Origin: CAIWXH01 sp964555675
GTDB lineage: Bacteria; Chloroflexota; Chloroflexia; Chloroflexales; Chloroflexaceae
Length of the DNA: 11,624 bases
NCBI GenBank assembly: GCA_964555675.1
Contig: CAZKTU010000214.1
Coordinates: 1-11,624, forward strand
Direction: 5' to 3'
Part shown: positions 1-7,900 of the stretch, piece by piece
Position numbering within the stretch: the stretch's first letter is position 1
Layout of the letters: each line of letters begins with the position of its first letter
Program-made: the position numbers and the translations under genes
The notes under the pieces: generated by a model
What the model saw: the letters and a program-made list of their open reading frames with translations, nothing else
The model's database searches: none
What the model was told of the DNA's origin: nothing

Positions 1-942
1 TGCGCCGGGCCCACGCTCTTCGCGGGGCGCCCGTGGGCCTCGTTCGCCATCGGGCCTGGAGCGCTCGCCGTCGCGATCATCGCGACGGCTATAGGCGACG
101 CCGGCGGCTGCGGCCCCGGCGACGGCAGCGCCGCGGGCGCCGGGGCGCCGGTCTGAAGCAGCCTCAGGGCTCTCCTCGCGGGGGGCGCGCGCCGGAACGT
201 GGGCGCGCAGGCCAGCCACCTCTTCGTCAGTGAGGGGTCGGAACTCGCGCAGCGCCAACTCGCCGAGCAGCAACTCGCCCTCGCGGACGCGAATGAGGCG
301 GCGCACCTCGTAGCCGAGGAGCTTGGCCGTCTCGCGGATCTGGCGCTTGCGGCCCTCGCGCAGCACGACGGTGTACCAGACACCCTCGTCAGTGGTCTCG
401 AGGAGAGCCACCTTCGCGGGGGCCGTCAACTCGCCATTCAGCATGAGCCCGTTGCGCCACTCGCGCAGGGCGTCAGCCTCAAGCGAGCGGTCAATCAGCA
501 CGCGGTACTCTTTCTCGACCTCAAACTTGGGGTGGGTCAGAAAATGGGTCAGCTCGCCGTCGTCGGTCAGCAGGATCAGGCCCTCGCTATCGACGTCGAG
601 GCGGCCAACCGGGAAGACACGGGCCGGCACATTGACGAGCTCGACGACGGTCGGGCGCCCGTGGGGGTCGTCGACGGTCGAGACAAAGCCGGCCGGCTTG
701 TGAAGCATCAGGTAGGTGCGGCTGCTGGGCTGGCGAACGGGCTCGCCATCGACGAGGACGACATCTTGCTCGAGGTCGACGCGGGTCCCCGGCTCTTGGA
801 CAACACGGCCATTGACGGTCACGCGACCGGCAGCGATCAGGGCCTCGCAATCGCGGCGGGAGGCGACCCCGGCGCTGGCGAGGACTTTCTGCAGACGTTC
901 TGCACTCACAACAAAACCTTCTTTCGGCCCTTCCCGGGCCAT
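1..942 (-). CDS. RsuA/RluB-family rRNA pseudouridine synthase, 3' end cut by window edge
   Basis: Converts a uridine in ribosomal RNA to pseudouridine; overall resemblance is closest to RluB-type enzymes (23S rRNA), but the target base cannot be read from sequence. Translating the minus strand gives an S4 RNA-binding domain at residues 15-60 (begins ERLQKVLASAGVASRRDCEA), then the catalytic domain with LHKPAGFVST (about 80-89), the signature VGRLDVDSEGLILLTDDGE (catalytic Asp116), and REGRKRQIRE near 195-204, all in the family order. From about residue 250 the protein turns into an Arg/Gly/Pro-rich, probably disordered tail that stays open to base 1, so the stop lies outside the window; E. 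coli RluB also has a basic tail. The start is uncertain: 942 places the S4 domain 14 residues in, but in-frame ATG codons at 972 and 1029 and a TTG at 999 (about 11 bases after AGGAG) are alternatives, and no start has a strong ribosome binding site. It is divergent from the cyclase gene. Confidence 0.9.
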   Translation of the reverse strand, partial: MAREGPKEGFVVSAERLQKVLASAGVASRRDCEALIAAGRVTVNGRVVQEPGTRVDLEQDVVLVDGEPVRQPSSRTYLMLHKPAGFVSTVDDPHGRPTVVELVNVPARVFPVGRLDVDSEGLILLTDDGELTHFLTHPKFEVEKEYRVLIDRSLEADALREWRNGLMLNGELTAPAKVALLETTDEGVWYTVVLREGRKRQIRETAKLLGYEVRRLIRVREGELLLGELALREFRPLTDEEVAGLRAHVPARAPREESPEAASDRRPGARGAAVAGAAAAGVAYSRRDDRDGERSRPDGERGPRAPREERGPGA

Positions 943-1044
943 GGGTTGACGCGCCGGCCATCGCCGCGGCATCACGCCGAGGCGCTCAGGCGAGCGCAAA
1001 AAGGGGACAGCTCCTGGACTACGGTGCATGGGCAACGTGATCGG

Positions 1045-1053
1045 AGTATACCA
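1045..1053 (-). promoter_or_regulatory. Extended -10 promoter for the pseudouridine synthase
   Basis: Read on the minus strand, this is TGGTATACT, an extended -10 (TG, one base, then TATACT). No good -35 lies at 17-18 bases, as is common for extended -10 promoters. Transcription would start near 1038-1040, about 100 bases before the ATG at 942 and just after the alternative ATG at 1029 has barely enough room. The carbonic anhydrase gene has a very similar element (TGGTACAGT), which supports both calls. Confidence 0.45.
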
Positions 1054-1089
1054 CATCAGACACGGCAAGCAGCGGTTCGCGGCGTGCGG

Positions 1090-1095
1090 TAGAAT
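1090..1095 (+). promoter_or_regulatory. -10 element just upstream of the cyclase start (possible leaderless mRNA)
   Basis: TAGAAT ends five bases before the ATG at 1101, so a transcript initiated at the normal distance would begin at or within a base or two of the start codon. There is no usable Shine-Dalgarno sequence ahead of that ATG, only AGAAG directly abutting it. The -35 region is poor (AAGCAG or CAAGCA). Leaderless transcription from TANNNT immediately before a start codon is known in several high-GC phyla; here it is an inference. Confidence 0.4.
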
Positions 1096-1100
1096 AGAAG

Positions 1101-4100
1101 ATGCAGACACCAGGCCGGCTCTTCGTCCCAGGCCACCGCATGAACCAGGAACCGGCTCGACAGATCTTTGCGCCCTACTTGCCAGTCTGGCTCCGCGAAC
1201 GCATTGGCGCTCCGGAGCTACAGCCTGGCCTCGTTGTATCGGGCAACGCCACAGTTCTCTATGCCGACCTGAGCGGCTTCACCCGCTTGACGGCGGCCTT
1301 CGCCCCCCTGCCCGACGGCGCCGAGCGGCTCCACGATACGCTCAACCGCTGCTACTCGGCCCTGATCGAGACGATCGGGGCCTACGGGGGCGACGTCGCC
1401 TCGATCGCCGGCGACGCCCTGACCGCGTGGTGGCCCGGTCAGCTCGACCTCGAGTTGGGGCGACGCTGCGGCCAGGCCATGATCGCCGCCGTCGCCGCTT
1501 TGCCGCCCGTCGCGACGCCGGCGGGCCCCTTCCGCTTCGCCCTGCGCATCGGCGTGAGCGCCGGCCTCGTCCACGCCGCCCTGGCCGGGCTGCCGAGCCA
1601 CGGGCTGCATCTCGTGCTCAGCGGGCCGGCCCTGGCGGCGGCCGCGGCGGCCGAGCGCGACAGCGCCGCGGGCGCTTTTCTTATGGGCGAGGCCCCGCCG
1701 GCAGCCGACGAGCCCCTGGCTCCGCCCCCATCGCCCGACCCGGACACCGCCCTCGGCTGGGAGCACTTTCTGCCCCCGAGCTTCGTAGAGCGGCTGCGCC
1801 TCAACGAGCTAGTCGCCGAGTACCGCCGCTGCGTGCCGGTCTTCGCCGCCTTCGAGCTGCCGCGCCGACCCAATGATCTGCACCCGCTGGTGGCCCAGGT
1901 CCAGGCCGTGGTCCGTCGCTGGGGCGGGTGGCTGAATGAGATCGAGGTCGGCGACAAAGGGGCCGTCTTCGTACTGCTCTTCGGGGCGCCCGTCTCGCGC
2001 GGCGACGACGCCAGCCGGGCGGTGGGCTGCTGTCTCGAGCTCTACGAGCGCAGCCTGGTGACACAGGCCGGCGTCACGCTCGGCTGGCTGTTCGTCGGCG
2101 CCGTGGGCAGCCCCGAGCGACGCGTCTACACGGCCCAGGGCGACGATATGAACCTAGCCGCGCACCTGATGCAGCTCGCCCAGCCCGGCAACATCCTGGT
2201 CTCGGGCCGCGTGCGCAACGACGTACTCGGCCGCTACGCCACCTCCGAGCCCGACCTCGCCATCACCAAGGGTCACGCCGAGGGTGTGCCTGTGGCCCGC
2301 GTCATCCCCGCCCCACCGCGGGCGGAGCACGGCGGGCTCGAGCACGCAAGCGGGGCGGCGCTGCCCGACACGGTCGTGGTGGTAGGCCGCCTGCTCGAGC
2401 GCAAAGCCATGGCCGAGGCCGCCGAGGCCGCCGCGACGGGTCGCCCCGCGCTGATCGTGGTAGAGGGCGAGTCGGGCATCGGTAAGAGCTGCCTGCTCCA
2501 GGAGCTCTACCTGAGCTGGGTAGATCGCGGGCGGGCGGGCTACAGCGCCGAGTGCAGCAGCGGCGACGCGCCAACGCCGCTCGGGGTGTGGCGCCCGGTG
2601 ATCCTGGCGATGTGCGGCATCGACGAGGGCGAGCCGAGCGCCACCCAGCAGGCCCGGCTCTCGCGTTGCCTTGCGCCCCTCAGCCCCGCCCTACGCTCGG
2701 CCGAAGCCCTGCTTGCGCGCGCCCTCAGCGTGGGGGGGGCGCGGGCCGACAACGCCCCACCCCTGACGGCCGAGGACGAGGCGCAGCTCGTCGCCCTGGC
2801 GGCCGCTCTGGTTACGGCCATGGCCGGCGGGGCGCCCTTGCTGATCGTGCTCGAGGATATCCACTGGGCCGACGAGCCCTCCCTCGCCCTGGCCGCCGCC
2901 CTCGTCAACGGCGGGCCGCCGCGCATCTGCGTGGCCCTCTCTCACAGGCCCCTCGACGGACCGCCGCCCGCGCCCCTTGACGCGATGCGCGCGAGCCCGG
3001 CCTGTGTGCATGTCGTCGTGAGCAAGCTCACGGGCGACGAGAGCACCCAGCTGATCCGCGAGCAGCTCAGCGTCGCCACGGTCAACGCCCGGCTCAGCCA
3101 ACACGTCGAGCGCCACGCCGAGGGACAGCCGCTCTTCATCAAGGAGTACCTGCGCGTCCTGCGCCAACACCAGCTCGTGCGGGTCGAGAACGGCGCGGCC
3201 GACCTGACCAGGAGCCACTTCAGCGTGCAGGTCTCGAACTCGGCCCAGGGCATCGTGCAGGCCCGGGTCGACCGGCTCGACGTCGCCACCCGCATGACCC
3301 TCAAGGTGGCCGCCGTTTTGGGCAGCACCTTCCAGCTGCGGCTGCTGAGCACGGTCCACCCGTCGCGGCCATCGGCCGAGACCCTGCGCGAGCAGCTCGA
3401 CACCCTGGTGGCGCTGCAGATCATCGACCTCGAGCTCGAGGGGCCCGAGCGGGTCTACCGCTTCAAGCATGGCGTAGCCCACGAAGTCGCCTATCGCAGC
3501 CTGCTCTTCGGGCAGCGCCGGCAGCTGCACGCGTCTGTGGCCCGCTGGTACGAGGAGTGTTACGCGGCCGAGATCGCGGCGGGGGCCGAGCCGGCGGTCT
3601 ACGATCAGCTCATCCGCCACCTGGGCTACGCCGAAGAGTGGGAGCTCCAGGCCCACTACTGCTATGTGGCCGCCCGCGTGAAGGCCCGGCAGTACTCGGT
3701 CGAGACGGCCCTGCGCTACATCGAGCAGGGGCTGGCCTTTGTGCGCGCCCCCGAGCGGCGCTTCGCCCTGCTGCTGCTGCGGGTGGCCGTCAACGAGCGA
3801 GCCGGCAATAACGTGACCCAGACCTACGACCTGGCCCAGCTGGCCGAGCTGGCGGCCCACCTCAAGTCGCCGCTGCGCCAGGCCTACGCCGGCTTCTTCC
3901 AGCTGCGCTTTCTCCTGGTAACGGGGATGGATCGGCGCGCGGCGAGCCAGGCGCCCGCCTTGATCCGTCAGCTGCGCCAGATCGAGCGCGAGGCCGGTGG
4001 GGGCGCGAGGGCCGAGGCAGCCCTGCTCGGCATCGCCTGCCTCGAGGCCTACGCGATGGCCAGGGCCAGCACGGGCGCGCTGAGTGCGGCTCGCAGGCTC

Positions 4101-4682
4101 CTGCGGCGGGCCCTGGCCCGCTGCAGGGCGACCTCGCCCGTCGAGATCGCCCTGCTGAATCCAGATAGCCTTGCCGCCCGCTGCCTCGACAGTCTGGGCG
4201 ACCTCGAGCTGGCGCTCAGGCGCCCGACGGCGGCCCTGCGCCTGCATCGGCAGGCCCTCGACCTGGCCGGGGCCATCGCCGACTGGGGCTCTGAGATCCG
4301 CGCCCGGATCTCGATCGGTCAGGCGCTGCTGCTGCGCGGCAAGCTCGAGGGGGCCTACGTCGAGGCGCGGGCCGCCCTGAGCAAGAGCAACGCCGTCGGC
4401 GACCGCGCGGGCCAGGTCTGCGCTCTGCGGCTCCTGGGCGCGATCAGGGCCGCCCAGGGCGACTATATCGGGGCCGAGGGCGACGCCCACCTGGCGGCAA
4501 CCTACAGCGCGGCAGCACGTCTGCGGGCCCTCGAGGTCCAGATCTGGGAGGATCTGGCCGGCTACGCGGCGGCCCAGGGTCTCGACGAGGCCGCCGATGA
4601 GGCCCGCCAGGAGGCCGAGCGCCTGCGTCGCCACTGGCTGGGCGAGTCGCCGCCGCCGGCGGCTGAGGCCGCTGTCGGCTAG
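1101..4682 (+). CDS. Soluble adenylyl cyclase-like protein: two class III cyclase domains, AAA ATPase and TPR array
   Basis: A cytoplasmic signalling or regulatory protein with the domain order of mammalian sAC; no signal peptide or membrane segment is seen. Cyclase domain C1 (about 47-195) has LYADLSGFT with metal ligand Asp56 and IAGDAL with Asp105. Domain C2 (about 245-395) has VGDKGAVFVLLFGAP (Lys286 matches the adenine-contacting Lys of sAC) and GDDMNLAAHLM, where Asn351 is kept but the usual transition-state Arg is His355. A P-loop ATPase follows: Walker A GESGIGKS (456-463) and Walker B LLIVLEDIHWAD (580-591), typical of the AAA_16 type. A helical linker (about 715-815) leads to TPR-like helical repeats from about 835 to 1180, a likely protein-interaction surface. 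The product would be cAMP or cGMP if active; the His substitution and an Ala-rich stretch (178-184) where C1 normally has conserved polar residues make activity uncertain. An in-frame ATG at 1140 with a weak AGG upstream is the alternative start, removing 13 residues. Confidence 0.88.
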   Translation: MQTPGRLFVPGHRMNQEPARQIFAPYLPVWLRERIGAPELQPGLVVSGNATVLYADLSGFTRLTAAFAPLPDGAERLHDTLNRCYSALIETIGAYGGDVASIAGDALTAWWPGQLDLELGRRCGQAMIAAVAALPPVATPAGPFRFALRIGVSAGLVHAALAGLPSHGLHLVLSGPALAAAAAAERDSAAGAFLMGEAPPAADEPLAPPPSPDPDTALGWEHFLPPSFVERLRLNELVAEYRRCVPVFAAFELPRRPNDLHPLVAQVQAVVRRWGGWLNEIEVGDKGAVFVLLFGAPVSRGDDASRAVGCCLELYERSLVTQAGVTLGWLFVGAVGSPERRVYTAQGDDMNLAAHLMQLAQPGNILVSGRVRNDVLGRYATSEPDLAITKGHAEGVPVARVIPAPPRAEHGGLEHASGAALPDTVVVVGRLLERKAMAEAAEAAATGRPALIVVEGESGIGKSCLLQELYLSWVDRGRAGYSAECSSGDAPTPLGVWRPVILAMCGIDEGEPSATQQARLSRCLAPLSPALRSAEALLARALSVGGARADNAPPLTAEDEAQLVALAAALVTAMAGGAPLLIVLEDIHWADEPSLALAAALVNGGPPRICVALSHRPLDGPPPAPLDAMRASPACVHVVVSKLTGDESTQLIREQLSVATVNARLSQHVERHAEGQPLFIKEYLRVLRQHQLVRVENGAADLTRSHFSVQVSNSAQGIVQARVDRLDVATRMTLKVAAVLGSTFQLRLLSTVHPSRPSAETLREQLDTLVALQIIDLELEGPERVYRFKHGVAHEVAYRSLLFGQRRQLHASVARWYEECYAAEIAAGAEPAVYDQLIRHLGYAEEWELQAHYCYVAARVKARQYSVETALRYIEQGLAFVRAPERRFALLLLRVAVNERAGNNVTQTYDLAQLAELAAHLKSPLRQAYAGFFQLRFLLVTGMDRRAASQAPALIRQLRQIEREAGGGARAEAALLGIACLEAYAMARASTGALSAARRLLRRALARCRATSPVEIALLNPDSLAARCLDSLGDLELALRRPTAALRLHRQALDLAGAIADWGSEIRARISIGQALLLRGKLEGAYVEARAALSKSNAVGDRAGQVCALRLLGAIRAAQGDYIGAEGDAHLAATYSAAARLRALEVQIWEDLAGYAAAQGLDEAADEARQEAERLRRHWLGESPPPAAEAAVG

Positions 4683-4702
4683 AGCTCGACCCGAATAAGT
4701 CC

Positions 4703-4782
4703 GGGACCAGACCCCTTATGCTCGGGACTATTATCCCGGAAGAATAGCTCATGGTTTACCGAGCATAAGTCCCTGGTTTCCC
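4703..4782. repeat. Long imperfect palindrome after the cyclase gene
   Basis: Perfect 11-base arms CTTATGCTCGG (4715-4725) and CCGAGCATAAG (4759-4769) enclose a nested CTATT/AATAG pair (4728-4732 and 4743-4747) centred on CCGG (4736-4739). The outer arms extend imperfectly through GGGACCAG (4703-4710) to CTGGTTTCCC (4773-4782). The right arm carries an extra ATGGTTTA. A further partial copy, CCGAATAAGTCC, sits at 4691-4702. It begins 20 bases after the cyclase stop and could be that gene's 3' hairpin or terminator, though no clear T-run follows, or a small REP/MITE-like repeat. Confidence 0.6.
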
Positions 4783-4791
4783 TGACGTTTG

Positions 4792-4809
4792 CCGGCTATT
4801 TTTCGCCGG
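4792..4809 (+). other. Short GC hairpin with T-rich loop
   Basis: CCGGC (4792-4796) and GCCGG (4805-4809) enclose TATTTTTC. The T-run is in the loop rather than after the stem, so it is not a classical terminator. It may add to transcript termination after the cyclase gene, but the stem is only five base pairs. Confidence 0.25.
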
Positions 4810-4811
4810 AA

Positions 4812-4840
4812 CTGTCGTGATATAGTCAACTCACCGACAG
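4812..4840 (+). promoter_or_regulatory. Extended -10 promoter inside an inverted repeat, upstream of the peroxidase
   Basis: TGATATAGT (4818-4826) is an extended -10 (TG, one base, TATAGT). It is bracketed by CTGTCGTGA (4812-4820) and TCACCGACAG (4831-4840), which are complementary apart from one extra G. A dyad overlapping the -10 is what a repressor operator looks like. No -35 match lies at 17-18 bases (the region is ATTTTT). A start near 4833 would give a leader of about 158 bases before the peroxidase ATG. The regulator is unknown. Confidence 0.4.
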
Positions 4841-4883
4841 CAGTAGTCCGAAACGACATACGGCCAGAGACACAAAGCAGCTA

Positions 4884-4920
4884 ATTGTGAAGCATCCTGG
4901 GGGCATGATGCTTTCACAAT
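4884..4920 (+). promoter_or_regulatory. Bulged stem-loop in the presumed peroxidase 5' leader
   Basis: ATTGTGAAGCATC (4884-4896) pairs with GATGC (4907-4911) and TTCACAAT (4913-4920), giving 13 base pairs with one bulged T at 4912 and a ten-base loop CTGGGGGCAT. It lies 70 bases before the start codon. It may be an RNA element affecting stability or translation, or a DNA dyad for a regulator. No known riboswitch is recognised. Confidence 0.5.
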
Positions 4921-4981
4921 GCTATGTGTACCTGCGCCGTAAATACTGCTTGCGTTGTGGTGATGAATAGTCTGTCATCCA

Positions 4982-4987
4982 GGGGGG
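4982..4987 (+). promoter_or_regulatory. Ribosome binding site of the peroxidase
   Basis: A run of six G preceded by A (AGGGGGG), three bases before the ATG at 4991. It is G-rich but not the canonical AGGAGG and is closer to the start codon than usual. It supports 4991 as the start, as does the signal peptide that begins immediately there. Confidence 0.5.
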
Positions 4988-4990
4988 ATC

Positions 4991-7900
4991 ATGAAGTCTG
5001 AACGCCGTATTGGGCCCAGTCTAGGGGTGCGACCATGGTGGTCGTTCGCAATGCTCGTGGCCTTGCTCGTACCACTCTTATCAGCGCCCGTGCAGCCGGC
5101 CTCGGCTGCGATCATCGGACAGGGCTTCACCGTCACCTCTTCGGACCTGGCCTACATCCTCAAGCAGATCAAGATCGCCGAATATCATGCTGCAAATACG
5201 TCCTCGAGCAGCGGGCCCTGCGGGGCGCTGCTAGGCTCCGGGCCGAACCAGATCCCGAGCCCGCTACTCTCGTTCGGCCTGCGTACCGTCGACGGCTCGT
5301 GCAATAACTTGCAGGCGGGCCAGGAGAGCTTTGGCGCCGCCGATCAGACCTTCCCGCGCCTGGCCCCGCCGGTCTTCGGCCCGGCCGAGGCGGATCCCGG
5401 GCTGTTTGGCCCGCCCGGAGGCCCAGCCAGCTCATACCAGCAGACGAGCGGCTTCGTCTTCGACACCGAGCCGCGCACGGTCAGCAACCTGATCGTCGAC
5501 CAGACCTCGGACAACCCCGCCGCCGTGGCCGCCGCCGGCTTCCCGGTGCGCTCGCAGGGCAACGACGGCGTCTTCGTCTGTGGCTCGCCCGGCGCGTTGC
5601 CCGCCCCGAACTGTGTCGAGCCCCACCAGACGCTGTTCATCCCCAATATCACGACCGACGTCGGGCTCTCGCCGCCCTTCAACGGCCTGTTCACGATTTT
5701 CGGCCAGTTCTTCGACCACGGCCTCGACAAGATCACCAACGGCGGCAACGGCACCGTCGTCGTGCCGCTCAAGGCCGACGACCCGCTGGTGACCCTGGGC
5801 CCCGACGGCATCGCCGGCAACGGCGACGAAGTGCCGGCAGGCCTGCGCTTCATGACCCTGACCCGCGGCAAGATCGTCGTCGGGCCTGACGGCCAGCGCA
5901 ACGCGCCCAATACCGACACACCGTTCGTCGACCAGAGCCAGACCTACACCTCGCACAGCTCGCACCAGTTCTTCCTGCGCGAGTACACGAGCGTGGCGGG
6001 CAAGCCCGTCGCGACCGGCAACTTCCTCGACGCGGCCGACGGCGAGGGCATCGCCAACTGGCGCGAGATCAAGGCCCAGGCGGCCGCAGTGCTGGGCATG
6101 GCGCTCGCCGACACCGACGTGACCAATATTCCGATGGTCGCGGTCGACGCCTACGGCAACTACATCCCCGGCCCCAACGGCATGCCGCAGTATGTGACCG
6201 TCTCGGGCACGGTCGAGGGCAGCCTCAGCTCGCCCGTTCCGCCCCCGGCTGATGTGCGCCGCATCGACACCGCCTTCCTCAACGACATCGCCCACAGCGC
6301 CGACCCCGGCTCGCTCAGCGCGCCCAAGACCCCGGACGCCGATGCGGTGGCGGGCGGCAGCCTCGACCCGGTGGCCCAGGGCGAGTACGACGACGAGCTG
6401 CTCGACATCCACTTTATCTGTGGCGACGGCCGGTGCAATGAGAATATTGCCCTGACCGCCATCCACCAGGTCTTCCACTCAGAGCACAACCGGCTGGTCG
6501 GCGATATCCAGAACACCCTGAACGCCAACCCGAGCCTGCTGGCTGACTACCAGACTATCAACCTCAGCCAGGGCAGCCCGGACAAGACCTTCGCCTATGG
6601 CGAGCGTCTATTCCAGGCCGCGCGCTTCGTCACCGAGATGGAGTACCAGCATCTGGTGTTCGAGGAGTTCGCGCGCAAAGTGCAGCCGGCGATCAACCCC
6701 TTCGAGCCCTTCGCCTTCAACCAGACCGACGTCAACCCGGCGATTACGGCCGAGTTCGCCCACGCGGTCTACCGCTTCGGCCACTCGATGCTGACCGAGA
6801 CAATCGACCGCGTCAGGCCGGACGGCTCGCACTTCGACATCCCGCTGCTCGACGGCTTCCTGAACCCGGCCGCCTACTATGACGGCGGGCTCAACTCGCG
6901 CCAGGCGGCCACGGCGATCATCATGGGTATGTCGGACCAGACCGGCAATGAGATCGACGAGTTCGTCACCAACACGCTGCGCAACAATCTGCTGGGTCTG
7001 CCCCTGGACCTGGCCGCGATCAACATGACCCGCGCCCGCAGCGAGGGCATCCCTTCGCTGAATAATGTGCGCAAGGCTCTCTTTGCGCAGACCAACGACG
7101 GCCAGTTGGCCCCCTACGAGAACTGGGTGGCCTTCCAGCAGGCCCTGCGGCACCCCGAGTCGCTGGTCAACTTCGTGGCGGCCTACGGACTGCATCCGAG
7201 CATCGTCGGCGCGCCGACCCTGGCTGGCAAGCGCAACGCGGCCGACCAGATCGTCAACGGCACGGTCCTGCCCGGGCCCGACGGCATCGTCGGCGCCGAC
7301 TGCGGCACTCCGCTGGCCTCGCCGGAATGTGCCGACACCATCCTCCCCCCGGTCGACGCGGGCGATTTCATGTTCAGCAGCGGCGCCTGGGCCAACCAGG
7401 GCGGCGTCTCGGTCACGGGGCTCGACGACGTCGACCTGTGGATGGGCGGTCTGGCCGAGAACACACTGGTGTTCGGCGGCCTGCTGGGCTCGACCTTCAA
7501 CTACGTCTTCGAGAACCAGCTGACCAACCTGCAGAACGGCGACCGCTTCTACTACCTGGCCCGCACCCCCGGCATGAACCTGCGCACACAGCTCGAGGGC
7601 AACTCGTTCTCAGAGCTGGTCATGCGCAACACCGAGGCCTACTCGCTGAAGGCCGACCCCTTCGCCACGGCGGACTGCAAGTTCCACCTCGGCGAGCTGA
7701 GCTTCCCGGCGCTCGCGGGCAGCTTCATCACCGGCCCCGGCTCGGTGAACGACCTGGCGAGCTCGGAGTGCAACGAGAACCGCCTGTTGCTGCAGCAGCC
7801 GGTCAATGGCAACGCCCTGAGCAGCGGCCGGATCGAGTACCGCTCGGTCAACTCGGTCGACCCGGCGGGCATCAACGGCCAGAGCGTGTACAGCGGCACG

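Noticed and set aside
199..1092. Long plus-strand open frame opposite the pseudouridine synthase
   Set aside because: The minus strand encodes a clear S4 plus pseudouridine synthase with all motifs; the plus frame has no recognisable domain and is a by-product of high GC.
2691..4634. 647-residue minus-strand open frame inside the cyclase gene
   Set aside because: It mirrors the ATPase/TPR coding sequence, has no recognisable domain and no ribosome binding site; the plus frame has Walker A and B motifs.
4884..4920. CRP-type operator (TGTGA ... TCACA) in the peroxidase leader
   Set aside because: The half-sites are 23 bases apart instead of the six expected, so this is better explained as a stem-loop.
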